19,276 nucleotides of DNA from an uncultured Clostridium sp. (lineage in GTDB: Bacteria; Bacillota; Clostridia; TANB77; CAG-508), in NCBI GenBank assembly GCA_902492105.1, contig CABUKD010000034.1, positions 1 through 19,276 on the forward strand, written 5' to 3'. The notes below the pieces were generated by a model that searched no databases, had not been told where the DNA came from, and worked only from the letters and a program-made list of their open reading frames with translations. This document shows positions 7,504 through 13,258 of this stretch, piece after piece; positions within the stretch are counted from its first letter, which is position 1; every line of letters begins with the position of its first letter. The position numbers and the translations under genes were made by a program.

Positions 7504-7582
7504 GTAATTTTTTATGCAGTATTTACATTCATATATGAATTCTATATGTGCACAAAACTAGAATTTACTTTTTCTTATCATT

Positions 7583-7637
7583 AAAGGAGTGTCCCAAGTG
7601 GTTGTAAATCAACCAAAAAGGACCGTCCCAAGTGGCT
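7583..7637. repeat. Imperfect tandem pair sharing GTCCCAAGTGG
   Basis: GTCCCAAGTGG occurs at 7591-7601 and 7625-7635, each within a ~22-nt unit (AAAGGAGT or AAAGGACC before it, a pyrimidine-containing GTTG/GCTG after it), offset by 34 bp. The mini-hairpin GGTTGTAAATCAACC lies between them. It sits between the rpsR terminator and the small RNA promoter. It has no coding capacity, and two units are too few for a CRISPR array. Confidence 0.6.
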
Positions 7638-7674
7638 GAAAAAAAGAATGCCCTAAAATAGAATTTAGGACATT
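7638..7674 (-). terminator. Rho-independent terminator of rpsF-ssb-rpsR
   Basis: On the minus strand AATGTCCTAAA pairs with TTTAGGGCATT (one G-U) and is followed by CTTTTTTTC. It lies about 35 bp after the rpsR stop codon. Confidence 0.85.
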
Positions 7675-7707
7675 AATTAATCATTTACTTTTTTAATAAA
7701 ATTACTT

Positions 7708-7986
7708 CTAGTCTTGAGTATATGGAAGTACTGCAATTTGTCTAGCTCTTTTTACTGCTAGAGTAATATCTCTTTGATGAATTGCACATGCTCCTGTTGC
7801 TCTTCTTGGAAGTATTTTTCCTTTATCATTAATGAATTTTTTTAATTGTTCTGCATTTTTATAATCTAGTTTTAGATTTTTATCTGCACATAATGGGCAT
7901 ACTTTTTTTCTTACTTTTCTAAATCTAGGATTATAATCTTCATCATTGTTTCTATTATTTCTTTTATTTACTTTCTTGTCTGCCAT
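7708..7986 (-). CDS. rpsR: Small ribosomal subunit protein bS18
   Basis: A 92-aa protein. It binds 16S rRNA as a heterodimer with S6 in the platform of the 30S subunit. Recognisable family features: a basic Asn/Arg-rich N-terminal tail, KKVCPLCADKNLKLDYKN (a CxxC pair common in Firmicute versions), LKKFINDKGKILPRRATGACAIHQRDITLAVKRARQIAVLPY. Length and order (rpsF, ssb, rpsR) are standard. It is the last gene of the operon, 49 bp after ssb and just ahead of a strong terminator. Confidence 0.98.
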   Translation of the reverse strand: MADKKVNKRNNRNNDEDYNPRFRKVRKKVCPLCADKNLKLDYKNAEQLKKFINDKGKILPRRATGACAIHQRDITLAVKRARQIAVLPYTQD

Positions 7987-8035
7987 CTTTATTCCCCCTT
8001 ACTGTATAATTTTAAGTGTTCTTTGCGTATGATAA

Positions 8036-8464
8036 CTAAAATGGAAGGTCATCTCCTGAAGAAATTTCAAAATCTGACGTAGCATTGTTAGAAGGCATTG
8101 TTCCAAATGTTGCATCAAAACTACCTGCTCCTGCATCTTGGTCTCTTTTGCTATCTGCAAAATATGCTTCTTCTGCTACTACTTCTGTAATATAATGTTT
8201 TTGACCTTGGTCATCATCCCAAGTTCTTGTTTGAAGTCTTCCTATAATACCAACTTGTTGACCTTTTTTGAAATATTTGCTGCAGAATTCACCAAGTTTA
8301 CTCCATGCAACAATATTTATAAAGTCTGCTTGTCTTTCTTCTCCTTGTCTTACAAATCTACGATTGACTGCTAGACTAAAAGAAGCAACTAATGTGTTAT
8401 TAGTTTGTGTATACCTTACTTCTGGATCTCTTGTTAAACGACCCATTAAAATTACTTTGTTCAT
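8036..8464 (-). CDS. ssb: Single-stranded DNA-binding protein
   Basis: A 142-aa SSB that coats single-stranded DNA during replication, repair and recombination. It begins MNKVILMGRLTRDPEVRYT, has the OB-fold landmarks FSLAVNRRF, ADFINIVAWSKLGEFCSKYFKKGQQVGIIGRLQTRTW, a short low-complexity linker and an intact acidic tip ending DDLPF that recruits partner proteins. It is compact for the family but complete. It lies between the genes of its conserved operon partners S6 and S18, behind an AAGGTAAGGTG ribosome binding site. Confidence 0.98.
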   Translation of the reverse strand: MNKVILMGRLTRDPEVRYTQTNNTLVASFSLAVNRRFVRQGEERQADFINIVAWSKLGEFCSKYFKKGQQVGIIGRLQTRTWDDDQGQKHYITEVVAEEAYFADSKRDQDAGAGSFDATFGTMPSNNATSDFEISSGDDLPF

Positions 8465-8585
8465 GTAATTGCACCTTACCTTTCTTATATAAAAAGGCCC
8501 TCAATTTATGTTTTTTCTTTTATTTCTACTTTTTATTTTGTTTTTCTACCGTTGCTTTTTCTTATGTTTTGCTTAGCTTTTCCTA

Positions 8586-8867
8586 TTATTCTGCCTTTAC
8601 TGTAATGAATTTAATTACTTCGTCAATAATTCTGTAATTTCTTTCTAATTCTGCAATTAGAGTTGGGTTTGCTTCGAAGTTAAGTACTACATAGTATCCT
8701 TCTTTGTTTTTCTTTACTTCATAAGCTAATCTTTTTTTACCAAGTTCTTCAACTTTTTCTACTTTTCCGTCTTTATTGATTAAGTCTGTGAATTTTTGAG
8801 ATAGTTCTTTTACTTTCTCTTCGTCTACAGATGGATCAATAATGACAACACTTTCGTATTTATTCAT
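8586..8867 (-). CDS. rpsF: Small ribosomal subunit protein bS6
   Basis: A 93-aa protein, full length. Family hallmarks: MNKYESVVIIDPSVDEEKV, GKVEKVEELGKKRLAYEVKK, KEGYYVVLNFEA, ELERNYRIIDEVIKFI. It pairs with S18 on the 30S platform. It is the first gene of the rpsF-ssb-rpsR operon, with a near-consensus AAGGAGGTG ribosome binding site and a strong promoter 77-105 bp upstream. No long C-terminal acidic tail is present. Confidence 0.98.
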   Translation of the reverse strand: MNKYESVVIIDPSVDEEKVKELSQKFTDLINKDGKVEKVEELGKKRLAYEVKKNKEGYYVVLNFEANPTLIAELERNYRIIDEVIKFITVKAE

Positions 8868-8943
8868 TATTTTTCACCTCCTTATGGATTATAACCTGCA
8901 TTTTACTGCAAGTAAGGAATTAATTTCCTATTTAACGTATTTG

Positions 8944-8972
8944 ATTATAGCACATTTATTAAGAAAGTGCAA
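8944..8972 (-). promoter_or_regulatory. Promoter of rpsF-ssb-rpsR
   Basis: TTGCAC (8967-8972), 17-nt spacer, TATAAT (8944-8949) on the minus strand. The -35 box begins 6 bp after the stop codon of the upstream protease gene. The ~70-nt leader can form small hairpins (GGAAATTAATTCC; TGCA...TGCA) that could belong to an S6:S18 autoregulatory leader, but I could not confirm the conserved motif. Confidence 0.8.
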
Positions 8973-8977
8973 GGGAT

Positions 8978-9628
8978 TTAAACTTTTTTTACTTGCTCAT
9001 ACATTACTTTTTTTATATGATATCTTTTTTCATTTTGTATCATCAGATACCATAAATAAGCAAGAATTAGCAAAAGTGCTATGTTATGAATAAATAAAAT
9101 GGTAATGCTAGTTACTACTGTTAAAGTAATAACTACTATTTTTGAAACTGTATTTACAACCTCATAAGATTTTTTGTTTCCTTTAAAAATATGTACAATT
9201 TCTTTTAAAATTCTTCCACCATCTAATGGGTAAACGGGAAGTAAATTGAAAATGGCTAATAATAAGTTAGCATAAATGATAGTTGTTTTAGCAGGTTCAA
9301 AGCTTTGTGGTAAAAATAAGCAAATTACTATCATAAAAATGTTAATAAGAGGTCCTGCTAATGCTATCATTACTTTTTTCATGCATTGCTCATTTCCATT
9401 TTTTATTTTTTTATTATAATCTTCTACAGGTGTGCGAAACTGAATTTGGAATCCTAATGGATTAATTTTTATACTTTCTGGTTTTATACCAATGATAAGT
9501 CCACAAACAAGATGTCCTATTTCGTGAAAAAAGGCAAATGCCATTAATAGAGCATAGAGTTCAATTTGTTTGGTAATCCAGAATAAAATGGCAAATAAAA
9601 AAATTTTTAAATCTATTTTTATACTCAT
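8978..9628 (-). CDS. spoIVFB: SpoIVFB-like M50 site-2 metalloprotease
   Basis: A 216-aa polytopic membrane zinc protease. Catalytic motifs are complete: HEIGH at residues 35-39 in the second hydrophobic stretch and LLPVYPLDGGR at about 129-139, supplying the aspartate ligand. Four to six membrane segments and the short length fit the SpoIVFB subgroup. In Bacillus subtilis SpoIVFB sits in the outer forespore membrane of the sporangium and cleaves pro-sigma-K, controlled by SpoIVFA. The gene directly upstream encodes a SpoIVFA-like membrane M23 protein, 75 bp away, which strengthens this assignment. Start ATG follows GAGGAG. There is no C-terminal CBS domain within this frame, which is shorter than many SpoIVFB proteins. 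The pro-sigma-K substrate is inferred from the family. Confidence 0.85.
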   Translation of the reverse strand: MSIKIDLKIFLFAILFWITKQIELYALLMAFAFFHEIGHLVCGLIIGIKPESIKINPLGFQIQFRTPVEDYNKKIKNGNEQCMKKVMIALAGPLINIFMIVICLFLPQSFEPAKTTIIYANLLLAIFNLLPVYPLDGGRILKEIVHIFKGNKKSYEVVNTVSKIVVITLTVVTSITILFIHNIALLLILAYLWYLMIQNEKRYHIKKVMYEQVKKV

Positions 9629-9703
9629 ATTTTCTCCTCTACTCTTTTTATCTTTTTGTTTCCTTTAACTGTTTAGCTTTTTACTTTTCTACTGAAATTT
9701 TCT

Positions 9704-10348
9704 TTACTTCCAGTTTAAAACTAATTCTGGATTCACGGTTCTGTTTTCTCTTCTAATTTCAAAATGTAAATGGGGTCCTGTAGTATTACCAGTGTTACCA
9801 GATAAAGCTATTTTTTGTCCTTTTTTTATAGTATCTCCTTCTTTTACTAAAATTTTGCTACAGTGTGCATAAATGGTAGTAACATCTTTATTTACAATTT
9901 TTACATGTATTCCATAGCTTCCTTCATCTGAAACTAAACTTACGGTTCCTTCCATAGCAGCTACAATCGTTGTTCCTGTTACTACTCCTATATCTATTCC
10001 TTGATGGTTTTCTGTTATGATGTCTGTTGGCTCTCTCTTTCCATAAGGAGATGTTATTTCTCCTTCTACTGGAAGTTGCAACTTGAAATTTTCTTTAATA
10101 TATTCTGCATCTATTTCCATTTGTGTTTTGTTACTAGCACCTTCTGCTGAAGCTTGTATGGTTTCGTCTTCTCCACCGCCTATTCCTGTTGACTCATTAT
10201 TGCTGGTTTTTTGGTTACTTTGTTCCCCGCTCTTGATTTTCCACTTCATTATTGATATTTTGTTCCACATTTTCTGTTTGCTCATTATTTTGATTTTGTC
10301 CTTGCACATTTTGTTGCTCATTTTGTGTGTTAGTTGGCTCTTGGCCAT
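9704..10348 (-). CDS. spoIVFA: SpoIVFA-like protein, C-terminal M23 peptidase part (downstream of a frameshift)
   Basis: This frame encodes a linker and a complete M23 (LytM-type) domain. The zinc motifs are NHQGIDI (H115, D119) and HLHFE (193-197), with YAHCSK between and GNTGNTTGPHLHFE typical of the family. Only the part left of about 10228 is real protein. The first ~38 codons (MAKSQLTH... rich in Lys/Met) overlap the other frame and look like out-of-frame reading. The true N-terminus lies in the overlapping upstream frame (10215-10715), and a one-base change near the GGGG run at 10225-10228 would join the two into a ~336-aa protein. B. subtilis SpoIVFA has lost the zinc residues, whereas here they are intact, as in clostridial SpoIIQ-type proteins. 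Position next to spoIVFB favours the SpoIVFA role. Confidence 0.75.
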   Translation of the reverse strand: MAKSQLTHKMSNKMCKDKIKIMSKQKMWNKISIMKWKIKSGEQSNQKTSNNESTGIGGGEDETIQASAEGASNKTQMEIDAEYIKENFKLQLPVEGEITSPYGKREPTDIITENHQGIDIGVVTGTTIVAAMEGTVSLVSDEGSYGIHVKIVNKDVTTIYAHCSKILVKEGDTIKKGQKIALSGNTGNTTGPHLHFEIRRENRTVNPELVLNWK

Positions 10349-10715
10349 CTCCCTGATTTCCGTTCCACCAGTTACTAAAAAAATTCCATTTATCTTGATT
10401 GTTTTGGAAGAACTGTCCTACTTGACTAGAAATAGTCTGAAAATTCATATCTGTACTTAACAGTTCCTTTGTTTTATTAATAACATCTTCAGAAAATAGA
10501 TAATTAGCTTCTTTTATTAAAGAAAATATAAGATAAATTAAAATACAAATTAAAATTTGCAAAACCATTTTTTTATATAAAGAAAATTGTTTTGGTCCGT
10601 TTTCTTCTTTTACTTGCGAACTTGACATACGTACATTATTACTTCTTAATTTTCTACGATAATAAATTTCTTCTGCTCTTCTTATTCTTTCTTCCGGAGA
10701 AATTGTTTTTTCCAC
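10215..10715 (-). CDS. spoIVFA: SpoIVFA-like protein, N-terminal membrane part (truncated by frameshift)
   Basis: A 166-aa reading frame starting at a GTG behind GAGGTG. Residues about 1-47 are charged and cytosolic, residues about 50-67 (MVLQILICILIYLIFSLI) are one membrane helix, then comes a soluble region ending in a low-complexity Gln/Asn/Glu-rich linker that runs into a stop at 10215-10217. The linker continues naturally in the overlapping +1 frame (GEQSNQKTSNNES) and then into the M23 domain. Removing one G at 10225-10228 restores a continuous 336-aa protein. The topology (cytosolic tail, one helix, linker, M23) is that of SpoIVFA/SpoIIQ proteins that bridge the forespore and mother cell. 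A sigma-E-like promoter lies just upstream. The break may be a sequencing error, a real mutation or, less likely, recoding. Confidence 0.7.
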   Translation of the reverse strand: MEKTISPEERIRRAEEIYYRRKLRSNNVRMSSSQVKEENGPKQFSLYKKMVLQILICILIYLIFSLIKEANYLFSEDVINKTKELLSTDMNFQTISSQVGQFFQNNQDKWNFFSNWWNGNQGDGQEPTNTQNEQQNVQGQNQNNEQTENVEQNINNEVENQERGTK

Positions 10716-10750
10716 AAAAATACACCTCTTCCTTTGTAGTTTCCTGCTTC

Positions 10751-10780
10751 ATGTATATGTTTGGAAGAGATGTTTTATTC
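10751..10780 (-). promoter_or_regulatory. Candidate sigma-E-type sporulation promoter for the spoIVF pair
   Basis: On the minus strand GAATAAA (10774-10780), 14 nt, then CATATACAT (10751-10759), resembling the sigma-E -35 (ATATT-like) and -10 (CATACA-T) boxes. The spoIVF operon of B. subtilis is sigma-E dependent, so the location is apt. The match is imperfect. Confidence 0.35.
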
Positions 10781-10802
10781 TTTTTTAATAAAGAAAATTT
10801 TG

Positions 10803-11213
10803 TTATAGTAAAAAACATAAAATTGTACTAATAGCAAAGCCAGCTCCTAATACGCTATTCATTATTTTTAGTTTTTTACATTTTTTCTTTAAATCTTGAA
10901 AAGATTGACTTTCTTTTCGATTTTTGTTTTCAATTTTTGAAATATAATCTGCAATTAATAGTTGTGCTTCTTTAATAATATAATCTTTTGAGTTTTTATT
11001 ATCTGTTTGATTTCTATTATCTTTTGAACTTTTTTCACCTTTTTGCACCCAATTTTTAGGTAATTGTTCTACTTCTTTTTTCTTTTTTTCTTGGTCTACT
11101 AATTGCATTTTTTGTATTTTTTGGTTTTCTTTTAAAACTACAATTGCTTCTTCTACTAGATTAGAAGGCAAATCTTTTAAAACTACTATATTCTTTAAAT
11201 TACTTGTATCCAT
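10803..11213 (-). CDS. Tail-anchored coiled-coil protein of unknown function
   Basis: About 136 aa from the preferred ATG at 11213. An ATG four codons earlier (11225) sits directly against the AAAGGA ribosome binding site and is too close to it. The N-terminal ~60 residues are a small domain beginning MDTSNLKNIVVLKDLPSN. A Lys/Asn/Ser-rich, probably disordered middle follows, then a helical segment (AQLLIADYISKIENKN) and a C-terminal hydrophobic helix (NSVLGAGFAISTILCFLL) ending at the stop. It has no signal peptide, so it would be cytoplasmic with a C-terminal membrane anchor. It lies between sporulation genes, suggesting but not proving a sporulation role. A 53-bp palindromic segment precedes its ribosome binding site. 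I do not recognise the family. Confidence 0.6.
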   Translation of the reverse strand: MDTSNLKNIVVLKDLPSNLVEEAIVVLKENQKIQKMQLVDQEKKKKEVEQLPKNWVQKGEKSSKDNRNQTDNKNSKDYIIKEAQLLIADYISKIENKNRKESQSFQDLKKKCKKLKIMNSVLGAGFAISTILCFLL

Positions 11214-11237
11214 TTTTACTATCATTCCTTTCTCTTT

Positions 11238-11290
11238 GGTACAAATAGATAGATAACCTTCTCAACTTAAGATACCATTTTATTTGTACC
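11238..11290. repeat. 53-bp segment bounded by a perfect 10-bp inverted repeat
   Basis: GGTACAAATA (11238-11247) and TATTTGTACC (11281-11290) enclose 33 nt. It sits immediately upstream of the ribosome binding site of the tail-anchored protein gene, where it could be a regulatory hairpin or the footprint of a small insertion. Confidence 0.6.
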
Positions 11291-11409
11291 TTTGCTTTTG
11301 TTTTCTTGATAGTTTCATTTTTTCCATTTTTCCCAAGTTTTATACAGAAAGTTTTTCTTTTTTAGAAAAAGTAAAAGATAGTTTTTTTACGAATTTGCCC
11401 TAAATTATA

Positions 11410-11847
11410 CTAAAATACACTACTTACCACTTGTGTAATTTTATTTGCCACTTTTTCTGCTAATAGATCAATTTGTTTTACATTCCATTGCAAAAAGCTA
11501 TGTTCATTACCAATTACCGTTTTTATATTCATATAGGCAGGAAAATAAAAGCTTTTTCCAAAAGCTTTTCCCAATTCTATCCCACCAAAGTTCACATAGC
11601 TATTTCCTATGTTTTTTTCTTTTCCTAAGGCTGAATCTATAATAATAATTTTTTCCTGCTTTGTTAAATTAAGTTGTTCTAAAAAAGTTTTCGCATTTTG
11701 AAAGTGAATAGGATTTTCCATGGTTCCAAAGACTTGAATTGTTGGATATTGATATAACTTTACTTTTAACTTTTCCCCTACTCTAGGGCCAAAAGAGTCG
11801 GATATTATTTTATTTGTGCCAATACAAACAAATAAGTAATCTGTCAT
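11410..11847 (-). CDS. yyaC: YyaC-like sporulation protein (DUF1256, spore protease-like fold)
   Basis: About 145 aa from the ATG at 11847. A longer frame starts at 11883, but a TATAAT box lies directly upstream of that ATG while AAAGGA precedes the shorter start. Family features: YLFVCIGTNKIISDSFGPRVGEKL (conserved GTN...D..GP motif at the N-terminus), IIIIDSALGKEKNIG in the middle, then GIELGKAFGKSFYFPAYMNI and an HSFLQW-type C-terminus. DUF1256/YyaC proteins share the phosphorylase/hydrolase-like fold of the germination protease GPR and occur in endospore formers; their exact role is not established. The protein is short against YyaC of B. subtilis, mainly at the N-terminus. It supports assigning the organism to the spore formers. 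Confidence 0.85.
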   Translation of the reverse strand: MTDYLFVCIGTNKIISDSFGPRVGEKLKVKLYQYPTIQVFGTMENPIHFQNAKTFLEQLNLTKQEKIIIIDSALGKEKNIGNSYVNFGGIELGKAFGKSFYFPAYMNIKTVIGNEHSFLQWNVKQIDLLAEKVANKITQVVSSVF

Positions 11848-11917
11848 ATGGTCATTTTTCCTTTCAAAATCAGTATATTTCATATATTCTACATTATATA
11901 TGCTATTTGCTATTATA

Positions 11918-12175
11918 TTAATCTTTGTCCAAGGAAATGACTATTTTAATATCTTTATCTTTTTGATACTTTTTAATAATATCTTCCGAAAAACCTGCTA
12001 CTTCATTTGATAAAACAATGGTATCATAATGTTGCTGTATCAATTTTTTCATCGTTTCATCTGTTTTTTCTAAATCATCCAATAAAAAAACGTCAAACCC
12101 TAAAGCTTGTGGCAGGCGAAAACTCTTTTTATCTTTTTCATACTTAATCCAAGATATTTTCACTTTTATCACCAT
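11918..12175 (-). CDS. Small protein of unknown function, weakly like V-type ATPase subunit F
   Basis: An 85-aa soluble protein with no membrane segment. The pattern GFDVFLLDDLEKTDETMKKL...YDTIVLSNEVAGFSEDIIKKY...IKIVISL (an alternating strand/helix arrangement with a DTIVL strand followed by a helix) resembles the small Rossmann-like V/A-type ATPase subunit F fold. However, no other ATPase gene is present and the similarity is judged by eye. Its stop lies 71 bp upstream of the preferred start of the YyaC-like gene. The ribosome binding site is poor: no clear GGAGG precedes the ATG at 12175, and the GTG at 12172 is also possible. Function unknown. Confidence 0.55.
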   Translation of the reverse strand: MVIKVKISWIKYEKDKKSFRLPQALGFDVFLLDDLEKTDETMKKLIQQHYDTIVLSNEVAGFSEDIIKKYQKDKDIKIVISLDKD

Positions 12176-12225
12176 TACTTATTGTTCAACGTTTTTTACT
12201 TTTTATACTATTAATTTAAAATGGA

Positions 12226-12429
12226 TTGTCCTAAAATTGAATTAAATTTATTTTAAGAAAGTAGCAGAATTGTCTTTTGAAATTTTTAGAGCCTTGCGTG
12301 GGTGACCTTTGTGGCATCTGTTAGAGGCATTTATGCCAAGTTACAGATGTCCAAAAGGGGAAAGGTTTTAAAAATTGAAAAAGACAATTCTGCTACTTTA
12401 ATTTTATATATTATGATATTTTAGGACAA
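12226..12429. repeat. 204-bp nested palindromic element (copy type B)
   Basis: The ends TTGTCCTAAAAT (12226-12237) and ATTTTAGGACAA (12418-12429) are perfect inverted repeats. Inside them lies a second perfect 20-bp pair, AAGTAGCAGAATTGTCTTTT (12259-12278) with its complement at 12379-12398. Then comes an asymmetric GC-rich internal loop (TTGCGTGGGTGACC on the left, CCAAAAGGGGAAAGG on the right) and an apical hairpin (GCATCTGT/ACAGATGT around GGCATTTATGCC). It has no reading frame. The length is almost the same as the element at 15514-15718. It could be a MITE-like mobile element or a structured RNA, and may also act as the 3' end of the nrdD-like operon. Confidence 0.75.
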
Positions 12430-12458
12430 ATTCTTATTAGATTAATTACTTTACGTTC

Positions 12459-12986
12459 TTATTCTTGTGGAGGATTTAAAATTGCTTGTATATCTGCATT
12501 TTGTTTTAATTCTTCAGAAGAAATATATTCTTTTGCTCTTTTATCTTGTATAATAGCAGCCATTACTATTTGTTTATTGGCTCTTAAACGTTTGCTTGCA
12601 TATTTTAAAATCAGTCCTTTTTGTTTTACCGCTTCTAAAACAACTTCTTCATCATCTCTTAATTCTTTGGAAGCATAATACAAAATTTGTCCATCTACTT
12701 TTACTCCTGCTAATATAATATTCTTATTTGCCTGCAATTTTTCACTAGCATAACATGCCGTCCACCCTACTCTTTTAACAGACTGCATTACAATTTCTGG
12801 ATTATTTTTTAAGCGTTCACTTACAAATTCTAAGGCAACTGGATTTTGTTCAACAGCAGCCATAGCTACTTCTTCATCATCTTTTAATTTTTCAGAAGCT
12901 AAGTCAAGCAATTTTCCATCCTGTTTTACTTTGCCTAGCACGTATGACTTGTCTCCTGCTTTTTTACTATCAAATTCTTCTGACAT
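12459..12986 (-). CDS. DUF4116 repeat protein
   Basis: A 175-aa soluble protein made almost entirely of six tandem ~25-residue helical units (about residues 20-168). Each unit has the form G/A-x-LxYASxxLRxDEEVVxxAVKQ; clear examples are ILYYASKELRDDEEVVLEAV and ILKYASKRLRANKQIVMAAI. This is the DUF4116 repeat, an alpha-helical solenoid of unknown function presumed to bind other proteins. The start ATG follows AGGGAG. It lies 19 bp downstream of the small membrane protein gene and probably on the same transcript as the NrdD-like gene. Six units form a compact version. Confidence 0.8.
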   Translation of the reverse strand: MSEEFDSKKAGDKSYVLGKVKQDGKLLDLASEKLKDDEEVAMAAVEQNPVALEFVSERLKNNPEIVMQSVKRVGWTACYASEKLQANKNIILAGVKVDGQILYYASKELRDDEEVVLEAVKQKGLILKYASKRLRANKQIVMAAIIQDKRAKEYISSEELKQNADIQAILNPPQE

Positions 12987-13005
12987 TTTTTCTTTTCTCC
13001 CTATT

Positions 13006-13251
13006 TTAGTAGTTTGTTCTATACCACCAACTAACTAATACTGCAATAATAGCAATAGTAACTAATACAATTATAATTGCAATAGTTCCTCTTGGATCTC
13101 TCGGTTCTGGCTTTGCATTTAAATCGTCTAAATTAATATTTAGGGTTTCTTGTATTGTGTTACTTGTATTAGATGCTGTAACAATGGTTGGTAATATTGA
13201 AATAACTGTTAATACAATTAATAAAAAACTAATTATTATTTTTCTCTTCAT
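13006..13251 (-). CDS. Small secreted/membrane protein of unknown function
   Basis: An 81-aa protein. Residues 1-26 are a good signal peptide (MKRKIIISFLLIVLTVISIL... with a VTA-S cleavage site). About 25 mature residues follow (Asn/Thr-rich, then KPEPRDPRG), then a C-terminal membrane helix (TIAIIIVLVTIAIIAVLVSWW) and a short basic tail. It begins 7 bp after the stop of the NrdD-like gene, and its ribosome binding site (AGAAGGGT) overlaps that gene's last codons, so the two are probably translationally coupled. I do not recognise it. It is not the missing C-terminal domain of NrdD. Confidence 0.7.
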   Translation of the reverse strand: MKRKIIISFLLIVLTVISILPTIVTASNTSNTIQETLNINLDDLNAKPEPRDPRGTIAIIIVLVTIAIIAVLVSWWYRTNY

Positions 13252-13258
13252 ATTTTTT

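Noticed and set aside
7583..7637. A short CRISPR-like array
   Set aside because: Only two imperfect units with a 12-bp gap occur, and no cas genes are in the window.
13006..13251. The 81-aa frame as the detached glycyl radical domain of NrdD
   Set aside because: It encodes a signal peptide and membrane helix with no Cys pairs and no RVCGY-like motif.
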